Shown piece by piece: positions 1 to 11,517 of a stretch of DNA of 64,000 nucleotides (position 1 is the first letter of the stretch; each line of letters begins with the position of its first letter). Both the position numbers and the translations under genes were made by a program. Under the pieces are notes generated by a model. It made no database searches, was not told where the DNA came from, and saw only the letters and a program-made list of their open reading frames with translations. The stretch is from positions 73,959,497 to 74,023,496 of the forward strand of contig NC_134844.1 in NCBI RefSeq assembly GCF_965363235.1, in the 5' to 3' direction. This stretch comes from Mytilus galloprovincialis. Its lineage: Eukaryota; Mollusca; Bivalvia; Mytilida; Mytilidae.

Positions 1-112
1 TGCGGGAATTTCTCGCTACATTGAAGACCTGTTGGTGACCCTCTGCTGTTGTTTTTTATTTGGTCGGGTTGTCTCTTTGACACATTCCCCATTTCCATTC
101 TCAATTTTATCT
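1..112 (+). repeat. dispersed repeat, family R1
   Basis: This stretch contains 'TTTGACACATTCCCCATTTC' and closely matches 13717-13830 (+) and, in reverse, 28358-28452. Three copies in 64 kb make it a dispersed repeat, probably the 3' part of a mobile element. It is cut by the window edge. No coding potential is seen. Confidence 0.75.
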
Positions 113-1070
113 CTATATTTGTTAACTCGTAAATATAAAGAAACTATTAAATTTCAGTTTTCTTACTTAATATCTATGAAAACGTTCAGAGGTTTATAGT
201 TCTTTCACTCTACTCGCGAGCTATCCATGTAGACAGTAGCTCACTACTTCTAATCATAAATTCCATCTGATGGAATTCCATTCATAAAAACGATTACAAG
301 ATAAGAAGAAAAGTCAGACTGGCGACCGGAACGGCCAATGTAGTTCTAATATAAATTAAATCAATAAAAAATAAACCTACCTCTATTTTTATCATGAAAT
401 TGGTCCCATGTCGTAGAATCCAAAGCAATGAAGTGTTTAATGTGCTCTTTGTTGTGTAATGAAATCGTAGTAATGTGTGTAGAGAGAATTATCTTCTGCT
501 ACTGTCTTGATATTATGCACGTGCTATCGCCATGATCACGTGATCAGAACCATTCCCAAAGTTAATTGCAGACGATGAGAAGATGCCTCAACTTCTGTCC
601 AAAAACAACAGAGATGCTCAACAGATAAACACTTAAGAATCTGTTAGTAAGTCTTTGATCAATAGTGTGTATTTGTTCATTTTGAAGGAGTTATAACGTT
701 TTGTAAATTATTAATTTTTAGTTTCGGAAATCATCAAAAGGAATTATTGTTCTCTTCGGTTCTCTGAGTGCAAGAGTGAATTAACAATTGACAGGATGCC
801 GAGTAGGTGTTAAATGCATGAAATCAAATAAAACTTCTAGAAAAACATAATATTATGAGATCATTATCTGGAAATCCACTCGAACAGTATAGTTATTAAA
901 GTTCATTACATAGCCTTTCTTTGTCAATTGTACTACTGGTAGACAAAGATAAACAAAGAAATATTATACATCTTATGAAAGCGATCCTCAACTAGACATG
1001 AAACTGATTATTTGTGTATAGAAATAGATAGCGCGTATACTTTCGGTTGAGATGGGGATGTCAAATCCAC
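113..1070. other. no gene seen
   Basis: AT-rich sequence with no convincing ORF. It holds the E-box pair at 517-546 and a weak possible minus-strand exon at 384-470, discussed under rejected items. Confidence 0.5.
517..546. promoter_or_regulatory. paired CACGTG E-boxes
   Basis: Two perfect CACGTG palindromes lie about 15 bp apart: GCACGTGC and, within a 14-bp palindrome, TGATCACGTGATCA. The second contains TCACGTGA, the CLEAR/M-box consensus bound by MiT/TFE-type bHLH-zip factors. No gene start is firmly linked to them, so a promoter role is inference only. Confidence 0.3.
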
Positions 1071-1074
1071 AGCA

Positions 1075-1600
1075 TCGTGTAAGGAGGAGATTGTCATGCT
1101 TAACAAATAAAGGCAACAGTAGTATACCGCTGTTCAAAACTCATAAATCCATGGACAAAAAACAAAATCGGGATAACAAACTAAAACCGAGGGAAACGCA
1201 TTAAATATAAGAGGAGAACAACGACATAACACTAAAATGTAACACATATAGACAAAATCCCACGAGAATAACAAATATAACATATATATATAACATCAAA
1301 ACCAAATACATGAATTTGGGATAGACAAGTACCGTGACACGTCTTATCGCAATGTGAATTTACACTCAAAAATAAGAGAAAACAAACGACACAACGTTAT
1401 AATGTAATACACACAGAAACGAACTATAATATAACAATGACCATATTCCTGACTTGGTACAGGGCATTTTTAAAGGAAAAAATGGTGGGTTGAACCTGGT
1501 TTTGTGGCATGCCAAACCTCGCACTTTTATGGCCATGTGAAATATAACATCAAAATGACAACACAGGACTACAATATAAATAAATTGGAGAACATTAACG
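1075..1600 (+). repeat. probable dispersed mussel repeat
   Basis: Non-coding AT-rich sequence that includes 'GGCATGCCAAACCTCGCACT'. I recognise its style from common bivalve interspersed repeats, but there is no second full copy in this window. Boundaries are approximate and the call rests on recognition only. Confidence 0.35.
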
Positions 1601-2044
1601 TTTGTTTATACGTTGTTGGACTACTGTAACAGTTCTTTGAGGCTTTTGGGGTGATCTCTATCGTTATGATCATTGTTAAGAAAAAACTTATTCAATATAT
1701 GTACCTTTCAAACAAATAAACATACAGTGTAGTATATTAAAGACTTTAAATATTCGTTCTAAAAAGAAGCGTACCGGTGTACAAGAGGACAACATATTTG
1801 CAAACATTGTTTAAATCGAATTATTTTCGTTGTTATTTTTTCAATTGGTTTCGAACGCAAGTGATTGAAATATATTCTTTTCTTTCAAGAACAAAAAAAA
1901 ATCTAAATCCAAGATTTCATCTCATTTGTGTACCTTATCTTATATTAATATGATTATATGAAGCATTTAGTCTTACTCCATCGACTAATCAATATGTTAT
2001 ATTGATTAATTATTGGTGTTTTAACTCCACTTTTGGGCTATTTC

Positions 2045-2257
2045 GTGCCGGTCAGTTTTGATGAGTAGAGGAAGACGGAAACCACCAACCTTTGATAGGA
2101 CAACTGAGAATCCGAGTCAATTAAGATAAGAGTCAAGTGCACCTGCACGAGCTGGGATCGAACACACAACCTCAGTAACACTAGCTGTTGCCTGATACAT
2201 ATAAGTGATTACAGTAATAGAATTACTTCGACCACTGGGCCACCGAGGCCCTTTCAA
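2045..2257 (-). mobile_element. tRNA-derived SINE
   Basis: Read on the minus strand, the head has a tRNA-like box A (TGGCCCAGTGGTC) and box B (GTTCGATCCC). A conserved-core-like segment follows (GGTGGTTTCC...CCTCTACTCATC...ACTGACCGGC), resembling Deu/V-type SINE cores. The match to 40815-41052 (-) supports a shared family. It is a SINE, not a functional tRNA gene: the anticodon arm cannot be folded convincingly. Confidence 0.6.
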
Positions 2258-5200
2258 TATGTTATAGACGTTGCGCACGATATTGGTGTCACTTTGGAAA
2301 TATGGGTTAGAAGGTGGGTTATTCAAATTCAAGCTCTTATCCTATACAATAAATATCCATGTTATGCATATAATTCGAAAGGAAATAAACCACAGAAATC
2401 AATAACATAGATGATTTTGTGCTTTGTCTATTCTTTAATGAAAAACTTTGCTCATTTCGATGCCTATAACGTTATTTTAAGGGTGTCCCGCTGTTACAAT
2501 TTTGTTTTATGCGAGTCTTTAAAATCCCAGTGCGGATTCATTAGTAAGTAGAATGGTTAAAAATTTTGCAATTGTTTTGTATACATTTAACTTAAAATGA
2601 AGTAGCAGACGTTTTTAACTTTCAGAGAAGGAAGATCGTCAAAAGAGTTTAAATAAAAAAGAGAAAAAATGTCCCAATTAGCTGCTCAACCCGTAATTTT
2701 TTTTTCTGTCTTCACTTTCATAAGATATAACGGACGAAAATGGGTTTTAATGATATCAGAAATATTATACATGTCCCGAAGAAGCTATCTGAAGTCATCA
2801 TTAAGTAACTGCAGTCTTATTTTAAAAACATCGCAATTTTTCCCGTGTCCAATAAAATGTCCCGATGGACAAAATAACACAAAGAATAATTCAGAGGCTT
2901 TTTATCAAACGAGATTCTACTATATCTCGATTTTTTAACACCTATTAACTGATATGAATGGAAAATACATTTAATTTCCTATAAAATGATATGATATGTA
3001 CTTTTGTTTGAGTTACAGTTAGAAAATCCGAAACGATCTAAGATGTCCAATGAAATGTGCCCGTAACCGTAATTTGACGTTCGCGTTATAATAACGTTAA
3101 ACAGTATACGAATTTTCTTGCATATTTGGCATAACATAATTTCATGTTATGGTCTGATCTATATAAAATAAAGTTCTCGTTTAATATGCATTAAAATACA
3201 GATCTGCATTAATTCATGCATATAAGATGTCGAAATATTTAACTCGGATATTTCATTAAGACAAGGTCCCGGAGGTATAACAAAGAGATAACTTACTAAT
3301 AACCACACTCCCACTTTATAAAAGCAAGATACATTGAAAAAGAAAATGCGATCAAAAGTGAGATCTTCTTAATTATCCTCCTAAGCCAGATATTATCTGT
3401 AATTCCTAGCGTTGTTATTGAAAGATTCGAAGCTATACACATGAATGAAAATTCTCACAAAATATTTATGAGAAAAAGTACACCTTAGTCGTGAACATTT
3501 CAGTAAAACGTGCTATCATTTTTTGTCGCATCGACTCATTTAACAAAACGTTTTATCAGAGAAATACTTGTATGTCTTAAACATTTCAGTATAGCTAACG
3601 ATGATTTTTTATCTACTGTGAGTAGAACAATTCTTAGTCATCTACCTAGCAATTTGTGTTTGAAAAATAAGGTTATTACATTTAGAAGTAGTGTGGCAGA
3701 ATAAAGATTATTTTCTCGAATCTCCAACAGAATTGCCTGGTACATGAGCATGTGATGAAACTAGTATATTAAAATTGAAAATTTTCTTTTACCATAACTT
3801 GAGAAAGAACGAAAGAGAGAGAGTGCGAGCCTGAGTAGTTGTCCGACATATATATGATGGATGGCACACAAACATGTAGCAGCTAGCTCCAAGGTATTAA
3901 TTAACAGACACTCCCAACTCATTCTAGAAAAAAAATCAACCAATCAATGCGGTGTAAAGTAGATCTTTCTTTCATCTTCGCAGAACGCCACAAAACATAG
4001 CTTGAATTTTAATTTTTACATCGCGATGACCGTGAGGGCATTCCGGTGTATTGTTGCCATAGAGATTTTACTTTCGTTTTGACTGGTACCTGATCGTATA
4101 AATACGCGGATATCATCGAGTGCAAAATAAAACATTTCTTATCGCTTGTTATAAATTCACTTCTTCAATGAATACTCATAAGAACAGAAATTCATAATAC
4201 GAAAATATTATGTCGTTACAAATATTTATATGCATTAAAAAATGCACACGTACAGAAAAATTGTGTTAACGCATGCGGAAGAATATCACAAGAAAGTTTT
4301 TTGGGAAAATATGAATGTCTACTCAAATCCAATCTATTGATAAAATCGAATTGTTATAGAAGAGTGTCCACCATGCACTTGTACTTCACTTTTATTAGAA
4401 TCGTAGAATAGAATGATATAAAATTGGATGGAAATTATACATACATGTAACTGCTATATACAATTATTAATATAATATATAATAACAAACCAGAGTATAC
4501 GTATTTGTATCACCACAATATAATAGATATTAAAGCAGTGAAGTTGAATTCCTTGTCATTTATTCATCATCCACACACGAACTTGTCTCAGAAAAAATAT
4601 ATCTCTGTACATAAACCTTAGTTTTCCGGTATAGAAATGTGATTTTTTTTCGGAGACAAGTGCTTGTGACCATCCACAAGAACTTGCGGTCATCCGAGGT
4701 TCAGTACTTCAGTACTTTGATTATACTTTTAAAACAATGTATAAACGAAACCAAAAATTTGAAACCGAAAACATAAAAATAATCAGATGAATGTCAAAGG
4801 AGATTTTGTGTAAACCGATACTCAGTTATATGTTGAAAATGGAAGCGCGGAACCAAAAATATTGTATAGTATTAAAAATGCAGGAAATGCATTTCTGACG
4901 GTCCATAGTTGTTCGCTTGAGAAACACTGAACTATGTAAACATGCACATATAGCAGTTACTTAAAAAATCACATCTAGTAAAAAAAAAGTTGTATTATTC
5001 AAAATCGGATTTCGACCTGCTGGTTATCTGTGATGTAGGTATTGGTCTGTGTAAAAGTTTTCCATACTTTGCCAAATTCTATAACTTCAAATATTTAAAA
5101 AAAAAAAAAAAAGTATTGATTGCCGACCCTTTTTTAAAGCTTGAGTTTGTGAAAAAGCAAAATATGTTTCCGAAAGCAAAAACAAACAATACAGAATCAC

Positions 5201-5264
5201 GGTTCTCATTTTCACAATAAAGTAGAAGATGCGGCCGTATAAGACCAATTAATAATTTCTATAT
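2258..5264. other. intergenic, no gene recognised
   Basis: About 3 kb of AT-rich DNA. Short ORFs such as 2669-2938 and 4990-5220 have low-complexity, non-protein-like composition. A TATA-like TATAAATA sits near 4098-4105 with GC-richer DNA after it, but no transcript can be supported. Confidence 0.5.
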
Positions 5265-5400
5265 ATGCAAACAACAATGAGCAAAACCCTTACCTTATAG
5301 TCAGCTATGAAAAGCCCCGAAATGACAAATGTAAAACAATTCAAACGAGAAAACTAACGGCCTGATTTATGTGCAAAATGTGTAAATTCCTACATAACAT
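5265..5400 (+). repeat. SINE-like repeat fragment, family S
   Basis: Shares 'CCCCGAAATGACAAATGTAA' and surrounding sequence with 18099-18290 and 41404-41560. A fragment of a dispersed non-coding repeat. Confidence 0.65.
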
Positions 5401-6950
5401 GAATTTTCTTAATTATTTACCTGGTAAAACAATCCTGATTTAAAAAAAATAATCAATGAAAACGTTTTTTTTTAAAAAAAATTAATTTAGACCCCGACCA
5501 ACTTTAAATTATTGAAAGTTGGCGACGGCAGAATAAGAGCACGTATTTCTTTTTCGATGCACATTTTATAAAGTTTTTTGTTAGAGATTTTTTAAATAAT
5601 GATATAGTTCACATTTTCCATAAAATCGGGATTGTTGTAAAGATTGTGGACTTACTTATACGTTAAAATAAATAATATGAATTATAATGTAATTATAAGT
5701 CAAATTAAATAAAACCAAATTCTTGGACTTTTATATTAACGTTAGTATACAGTATAATAGTCCCAGGATTAAAGTGTTGATGAAATAAGATTATGAAAAG
5801 AAAAATAACTTGCGATATATATACTACCTACATCTTTCACATAATCAAAGACAAATCAAGAAGCATTTGAATATTAATTGAGGGAGCGAAATTACCAAAT
5901 TGCAACAAACATATATAAACGTGTAATTGGGGAAAAGAGACAGAAACAAGAAACGAAATATTTAAAATTTCACTAGCAAAGATAGGAGACGTCTTCTGGC
6001 AGAGAGAGCATTGCTTAATTTTAAGAAATAGAAGAAACTGATTGTTGAAGGCCTATAGTTGTTAATTTCTGTGTCATTTTGATCTCTTGTGAAAAGTTGT
6101 CTCATTGGCAATCATACCACATCTTCTTTTTATATATTTAAATCATTTTACAAGACATCAAATTGTCATTTTGTGCTATTGTTGCAGACAATTCTTCGCA
6201 AAAATTAATAATTGTTCATGTATCTAAAATTTTGTTTTAATTCAATGGAATTTTGCATTTGCACCGGCTTTAAAAAATAAAACCATATAAAGAAGCAACA
6301 TCGAACATCTCTTTACTTTAAGCGGCATTTTTACATGAGTAGAATATATGGTCAACGTTTGAAACTTTCCGTGGAACAACGTCAAAATCGTCGTTTTATT
6401 AGGAACGTCGTGTAACGCTGAGTGGCACCAATACCGTGCGTAACGTCATAACGATTGTAGGTAACTCAGGGATGTGGAAATAGTAGATGTCCGGACAGTC
6501 CAAAAATATCCTGAAATAAATATGTTCAAACTTCATGTACTAAACACCTAATTTCTTTAATAGCCCAACCAGGAGGAACAAATGAAAAAACAAATTTCAA
6601 AGGAAGCAAAATTTCGACTAATATTTGTTCTTGGACAATTGAAAATTTTGATATTTCTTCTTTCCTGGCATTAGGCAAGATCTCTAACACTACGATATGC
6701 TCTTAACAAAGTTACCATAAATTTTAATCAAGCGGTTCTCGAAGATGTTACTTATACCAAAATCCATTGTATACAAAATTCAATACTAGTATGTATGTTA
6801 TTTAAATGTTATTACAGAATGTCACTGTAGAAGTTCAAATTTATGTATAGAGAATTCATTTTAGAAGAGAAAAAAAAACGAAAATGTACATTTGCAAATT
6901 ATTTTACTCGATACCAACATCCAATATTAAATTGCAAAATAAGCGTATAA
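5401..6950. other. intergenic, one small repeat fragment
   Basis: No gene seen. A reversed family-S fragment lies at 6057-6141 (GTCTCATTGGCAATCATACC). The stretch 6355-6480 is less AT-rich and has several ACGTC motifs, but no ORF or splice pattern. Confidence 0.45.
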
Positions 6951-6952
6951 CA

Positions 6953-7152
6953 TACTGTGAATTCATTAATTATTCGTTGATACCAATTTTCGTGGGTTCC
7001 GTGGGTACATGTGAACCACGAATTCAAAGGTTCAACGAATAACATGCAGAGATGGTCAAAACCACGAAATCAAATACCCACGAAAACGCAGATTTAAAAA
7101 CTTCCTCAATCTACGAAAATTGATTCCCACGAAAATAAATGAATCCACAGTA
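6953..7152. mobile_element. MITE with terminal inverted repeats
   Basis: The left end ATACTGTGAATTCATT and right end AATGAATCCACAGTAT are imperfect inverted repeats. Inner CGTGGG/CCCACG motifs also pair. Length is about 200 bp with no coding capacity. The ORF inside is a by-product of the foldback sequence. Confidence 0.6.
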
Positions 7153-8745
7153 TACATTTCAAAACTACATGTAACCCTGTAAATTATTAATGCATTACTC
7201 AAAACGAAAAGATGAGACAAGATAGAACGTTCATTTTTATATATGATAAACACGGGAACTATTGTTTCTATTAGTTTATTGATATATATTTGGTTATTAA
7301 TTGATTATTAATATATACATAGTTTTTGCCAGCAAAAATACTCGTCTTTGATTGTTTGGCGATTTGCACAGCTAGATTAGTTACTGTAATATATAGTATC
7401 TCGGTTATTTCTATGGACATGCACAACAAGAAAACAAGATAATATCATTACAGTTGCTAATATGTGTGCCATCTGGGTGTATAAGATGCACAAGATTTTA
7501 CACGACCAAAAGAATATGATTATGTTTTTGTATGTACGATTTTTTTTTTGTCATTCCCTGAATTGTCCTTTGAAGTTTTAATATGCACCTTGTTGGATGA
7601 CTGCTTAAGATCCAGCAGCAAATTAATATGCATATTCAGAACGAGATAATGTAAATGTTGTACGAATATTAAACCACGCTGAAGTACGTCCATTATTCAA
7701 AATTCAATAATGAATAATGAAATAGTTCACTATTCACTATTTTATGTTGAGTGAAGAAAAGTGAATAATGAAATAGTTAATGTTTCATTATTCAATTGCA
7801 AGTTAAAGCGGTGAATAGTGAAATTAAAAAAATGACTGTGACACTTACCTATTTCCTGTATTTCTAAATTCTAAATCTAACAAATATTCAAATTAATATC
7901 AAAAAAGAAAAACACTCTTTAATTTTTTAATTTTATTTTTTAATATAGTTTCGTGGGATAAACTAGTGGGTTTTCCTAACTATTTTTTTTTAACTATATT
8001 TTTAACAACTTATCAAGTACGTTCAATGAATCTACTACCCATAAACAAACACCAACATATTTTTATGATATAGAAGTACCTTTTATTTCGTAATCTTATA
8101 AAAGTCCCAGCAGATGTGTTTTTTTACCCTGAGAAATGTTTGTTTCACCCTCAGCTGCCACTATATGTTATGCTAAAATTGAAAGAAAAAAAAATGTTTT
8201 CGACTTGTCGCTAAAAAAATTGATTGCTTTTCGCCAAAAATTCTATAAGATTATCTTATGTTGTAATTAGGTCTTTGAATAGAGTTTTAATTTGGCAAAA
8301 ATGTCGATTTTGTCATCAGCAAATTAAAACATAACTAAATTTGTATTCTTTTCAAACGGGATAAATAAATTACACACTCACCTTCATTTTTCATATATAG
8401 AACTACACTCCTAACTATCCTACTGCCTGGCGATGCTTTATTTTCTGCATTAAGAGATGTTTTCTTTGACTGTCAATGACGTTAACATACTAAATTCCTG
8501 AGATGTGTTTTTATAAGTTGATATTTTAGTCTCTAATGTATGGTTTGTTTTTATTATTAACTCTTTTGGGGCTTTTTAACTATAGCTTTCAGTAACTGCG
8601 AGTACTGAATCGTACTTTCGTGTTAATAATTTAACCTGTTGATACAATTTACAATGTTTGTCATTTATTTTTTACTCTTTTTTTTTTTTTTTTAATTATA
8701 TCTCGTCTTTCTATTTGTTATTCAATTATACCAACTTTGATAAGT
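7153..8745. other. intergenic, AT-rich
   Basis: No gene seen. At 7690-7830 the motif AATAATGAAATAGTT recurs with short inverted copies, which looks like degraded simple or foldback sequence. Confidence 0.45.
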
Positions 8746-8749
8746 TCTT

Positions 8750-8995
8750 TGATAAAAGAGGGACGAAAGATACCAAAGGGACAGTCAAACTCATAAATCT
8801 AAAACAAACTGACAACGCCATGGCTAAAAATAAAAAAGACAAACAGAAAAACAATAGCACACACGACACAACATAGAAAACTAAAGAATAAACAACACGA
8901 ACCCCACCAAAAACTAGGGGTGATCTCAGGTGCTCCGGAAGGGTAAGCAGATCCTGCTCCACATGTGGCACCCGTCGTGTTGCTAAAGTGTATGG
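8750..8995 (+). repeat. dispersed repeat, family K
   Basis: A run of AAAGGGACAGTCAAACTC ... GACAACGCCATGGC ... followed by GGTGATCTCAGGTGCTCCGG. The same order occurs at 33017-33138 plus 35353-35455 (interrupted by a 2.2-kb insertion), and the end recurs near 36936-37010. ORFs here are not real genes. Confidence 0.75.
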
Positions 8996-9255
8996 TATTA
9001 CTACAAATGTTCACTCCTGCACTCGTACTTCATTACTCTACAAAATTATTTTGTTTGCCTGTATAAATTATTTTATTTGGCGGTATTGTGTTCAAGGTTT
9101 TCATCGTTATATCATGTACATGTACATGGCGGCATTATTTTATTGATTTTGTATTTGCATTGTGTCATAGATCAAAGATTATTCGTTCAGTTTATAACTT
9201 GTTTGTTTTCCTATGTCTTTTAATTGAGTGAGGCCATATCAATTGATATTTTATA

Positions 9256-10083
9256 GTGTGTCTTGCAGATGATAGCCTACTCTACCTAGCAATCTCGTCA
9301 AAGGATGACTGCAAACATCTACAAGAAGATCTCGACAAAATGGTAAAATGGACAAAAATTTGGCAAATGATATTCAATCCTTCAAAATGCTATGTCCTTA
9401 CAATAACCAAAAAAAGGAAAACCATTAACTTCAACTACAACATCAATGGTCATATCCTGGAATCAGTTGCATCAAACCCATACCTAGGAGCTGAACTCAC
9501 CAACACCATGTCATGGGACAAACAAGTTAACAAAGTTGTCACCAAAGGAAATAAAGCACTAGGCTTCATACGAAGAAATGTTGGATCATGTCCAGAGGCA
9601 GTTAAAAAACAAGCCTATCTTGCCCTTGTCCGACCGCACCTTGAATACGCTTGCAGCGCATGGGACCCTCACCTACAAAAACATATTTATCAGATTGAGA
9701 TGGTCCAACGCCGTGCAGCACGCTTCATCAAAAGCAATTATTCAAGGGAGCCTGGAACAGTAACAACTCTTCTAGAAGAATTAAATCTAACACCACTAGA
9801 AATAAGAAGAAAAGTAGCACGTATAACACTCTTTCATAAAGCCATCCATGAAAGAGTTGCTATACCTATTCCAACACACATTATAAAACCAAGAAGAACG
9901 TCGAGACTCCACCAACCGAACACTAAAAGATATGTACAAATCAGGCCAAACAAAGATATCTACAAATACAGCTTTTTCCCTAGGACCATCAGAGACTGGA
10001 ATAAACTACCAGATGAACTATTAGAGATCGAGAGCAGTGAGGAATTCAAGACCAAACTCACCAAGCTCCTCTGTAGTGGCTAG
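9256..10083 (+). CDS. non-LTR retrotransposon reverse transcriptase, 3' fragment
   Basis: This is the C-terminal part of a LINE reverse transcriptase, which copies element RNA into DNA at a nicked target. The reading frame opens at the catalytic [F/Y]xDD box, here CLADDS, so the two active-site aspartates are present but the fingers and most of the palm are missing. Downstream motifs are typical of the CR1/Jockey group: PYLGAELT, GFIRRNVGSCPEAVK, LVRPHLEYACSAWDP, VQRRAARFI and IRDWNKLPDEL. The first codon is GTG, not a real start, and there is no endonuclease domain upstream, so the copy is 5'-truncated, as usual for dead LINE insertions. The 276 codons are uninterrupted, suggesting a fairly young copy. 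A 3' UTR, stem-loop and hexamer tail follow. Confidence 0.9.
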   Translation: MCLADDSLLYLAISSKDDCKHLQEDLDKMVKWTKIWQMIFNPSKCYVLTITKKRKTINFNYNINGHILESVASNPYLGAELTNTMSWDKQVNKVVTKGNKALGFIRRNVGSCPEAVKKQAYLALVRPHLEYACSAWDPHLQKHIYQIEMVQRRAARFIKSNYSREPGTVTTLLEELNLTPLEIRRKVARITLFHKAIHERVAIPIPTHIIKPRRTSRLHQPNTKRYVQIRPNKDIYKYSFFPRTIRDWNKLPDELLEIESSEEFKTKLTKLLCSG

Positions 10084-10277
10084 CAACACAGACAGTCGAT
10101 ACTGGTAGAAAATGTTTTTAACCTGCACCTGTATATAAATTCTTAGCACAATTTTGGAACCATTGTTTGTAAATATAGAAGTTTATTGTCATGTTGGAGG
10201 ACGTCAAAAGTTCAAACTATACTTGAGTGATGGGTCGAAGTACCCTTTTCAAGTGACGACATAGCTCCGCTATGTCG

Positions 10278-10310
10278 TAGATGTAGATGTAGATGTAGAT
10301 GTAGATGTTG
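10278..10310 (+). repeat. (TAGATG)n microsatellite tail
   Basis: About five copies of a six-base unit directly after the LINE 3' stem-loop. Best explained as the element's tail rather than an independent microsatellite. Confidence 0.8.
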
Positions 10311-10632
10311 TGATGTTGCACTATTATTCACGGTAAGGATGAAGGTTGGTACCTGTCTTTTAAACCCACTGCATTTGTTTGCACCTGTTTTAAGTCAGGA
10401 ACCTGATGTTCAGTGATTGTCGTTTGTTGATCAGGTTCTTAATTTAGTTGGTTTTCCTGTTTGAATGGTTTTACACTAGCACTTTTTTGTCCCTTTATAG
10501 TTTGCTGTTCGGTGTAAGCCAAGACACTGTGTTGAAGACCATACTTTGACCTATAACGGTTTACTTTAACAAATTATGACTTAGATAGGGAGTTGTCTCA
10601 TTTGCACTCATACTACATCTTCTTATATTTAT
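10311..10632 (-). repeat. family-S SINE-like repeat
   Basis: On the minus strand this runs from GATGTAGTATGAGTGCAAAT through sequence matching 15585-15905 and 51700-52080. It shares AACCACTGAACATCAGG-like and GGTGCAAACAAATGCAG-like blocks. Non-coding. It abuts the LINE tail. Confidence 0.7.
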
Positions 10633-10671
10633 ATACAAACTTAGACAAACAAGGTATTAAAGAATAGCATT

Positions 10672-11436
10672 TTATTTTTTCAAATTATCTTTCTTAATCT
10701 GAAATTCAATCCAACTGTCCAAATAAACTTTTTCTTTTGTAGGTAATTCAGGGGCTGTCAGCTGTGGTTTTGATACTTTCGATGTGTTTGATGATGGTAT
10801 TACTTCTCCCGGTAAACTAACATCCATGTTTGAGTTGGCTGCCAACATTATAGTCATACTTTGTCTTGTTCTAACACCCTTCGCTGCTTTGGGTCTCAAT
10901 CTTCTGTCCAGTGTATCAATTGGTCCATTCAATACTTCATCAACGGCTTTTTCAAATATAGCATCACATATATTTATATCGCTGATAGTCTCCTTTTCGT
11001 TGGCCTCTTTTGTTTCTACTACTTTTCCCTGAATGTCGCGTAAACTGATTGTCTCCTTTTCGTTGGCCTCGTTTGTTTCTCCTCCTTTTCCCTGGAAGTC
11101 ACGTAATCGATTCATGTTATCTTTGGCGGAAGGTAGGTCATCGTTGATGAATTCAACGTTATTAAGAAGTGGTGTTGGATTTAAATCGATACAAGGCTTG
11201 TTCAAAGCCGTTTGACACTTCCTTTCTTCCATGGAGAGACGTCTGCTCTTATTCTGATTATTTTGAGAAATTACTGTTGTGTTACTTATAACATTTGATA
11301 CAGAAGGTTCACTAAAAGGTACAACTCTGTTCTTATTAAATAGGTTTCTAAGTCTTTGCACAAACCTTATCATATATATCTCTTTTCTTTGTTGCTTCTT
11401 GCTTGATTTACATTTCTTCCCACAATTAGCTCCCAT
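10672..11436 (-). CDS. uncharacterised 254-aa protein, likely lipid-anchored
   Basis: I do not recognise a family. The protein begins MGANCGKKCKSSKK: Gly2 fits N-myristoylation, Cys5 and Cys9 could be palmitoylated, and the lysines would bind acidic lipid, so attachment to the inner face of the plasma membrane is a reasonable inference. The rest is hydrophilic and low in aromatics, with no transmembrane segment and no known catalytic motif. Around residues 110-153 a 21-residue unit occurs twice (LRDxQGK..ET.EANEKETIS), encoded by a 63-bp tandem duplication at about 10982-11107. The ATG has an A at -3 (AAAAAATGG) and is the natural start. The stop codon overlaps an AATAAA, so the 3' UTR would have to be very short. 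No introns are apparent. It could be a young or rapidly evolving gene, or a retrocopy. Confidence 0.55.
   Translation of the reverse strand: MGANCGKKCKSSKKQQRKEIYMIRFVQRLRNLFNKNRVVPFSEPSVSNVISNTTVISQNNQNKSRRLSMEERKCQTALNKPCIDLNPTPLLNNVEFINDDLPSAKDNMNRLRDFQGKGGETNEANEKETISLRDIQGKVVETKEANEKETISDINICDAIFEKAVDEVLNGPIDTLDRRLRPKAAKGVRTRQSMTIMLAANSNMDVSLPGEVIPSSNTSKVSKPQLTAPELPTKEKVYLDSWIEFQIKKDNLKK
10982..11107 (-). repeat. 63-bp tandem duplication inside the 254-aa ORF
   Basis: Two adjacent 63-bp units each contain TTTTCGTTGGCCTC. The period is a multiple of three, so the frame is kept and the protein repeats a 21-residue acidic/polar segment. Confidence 0.85.
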
Positions 11437-11517
11437 TTTTTATGCTTCAGTATTTCACGTCGTCAATCTCATGCAACAAAGCTTTGCGCTATCCCGAAAT
11501 GCTCGCTGTTGCTGCAC

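Larger units (their letters stand above)
9256..10310 (+). mobile_element. 5'-truncated CR1/Jockey-like LINE
   Basis: The element comprises the reverse transcriptase tail, about 175 bp of 3' UTR, a stem-loop at 10257-10277 (CGACATAG-CTCCG-CTATGTCG) and a terminal (TAGATG)n tract. A 3' stem-loop followed by a short tandem repeat is characteristic of CR1/L2-type LINEs, where the reverse transcriptase recognises the RNA end. The 5' boundary is approximate. Confidence 0.8.

Noticed and set aside
384..470. Possible minus-strand exon (HNKEHIKHFIALDSTTWDQF...) ending in a GTAGGT donor
   Set aside because: The donor is good but no convincing acceptor or start codon precedes it, and any following exon would lie outside the window.
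2140..2257. tRNA genes on the minus strand (also 40930-41052)
   Set aside because: Box A and B are present but the cloverleaf is incomplete and a SINE core follows.
2669..2938. 89-codon ORF
   Set aside because: Composition is not protein-like, with no domain, splice context or repeat relation; length is within chance for AT-rich DNA in six frames.
8658..9014. Overlapping ORFs of 71-81 codons
   Set aside because: They lie in a family-K dispersed repeat and overlap on opposite strands.
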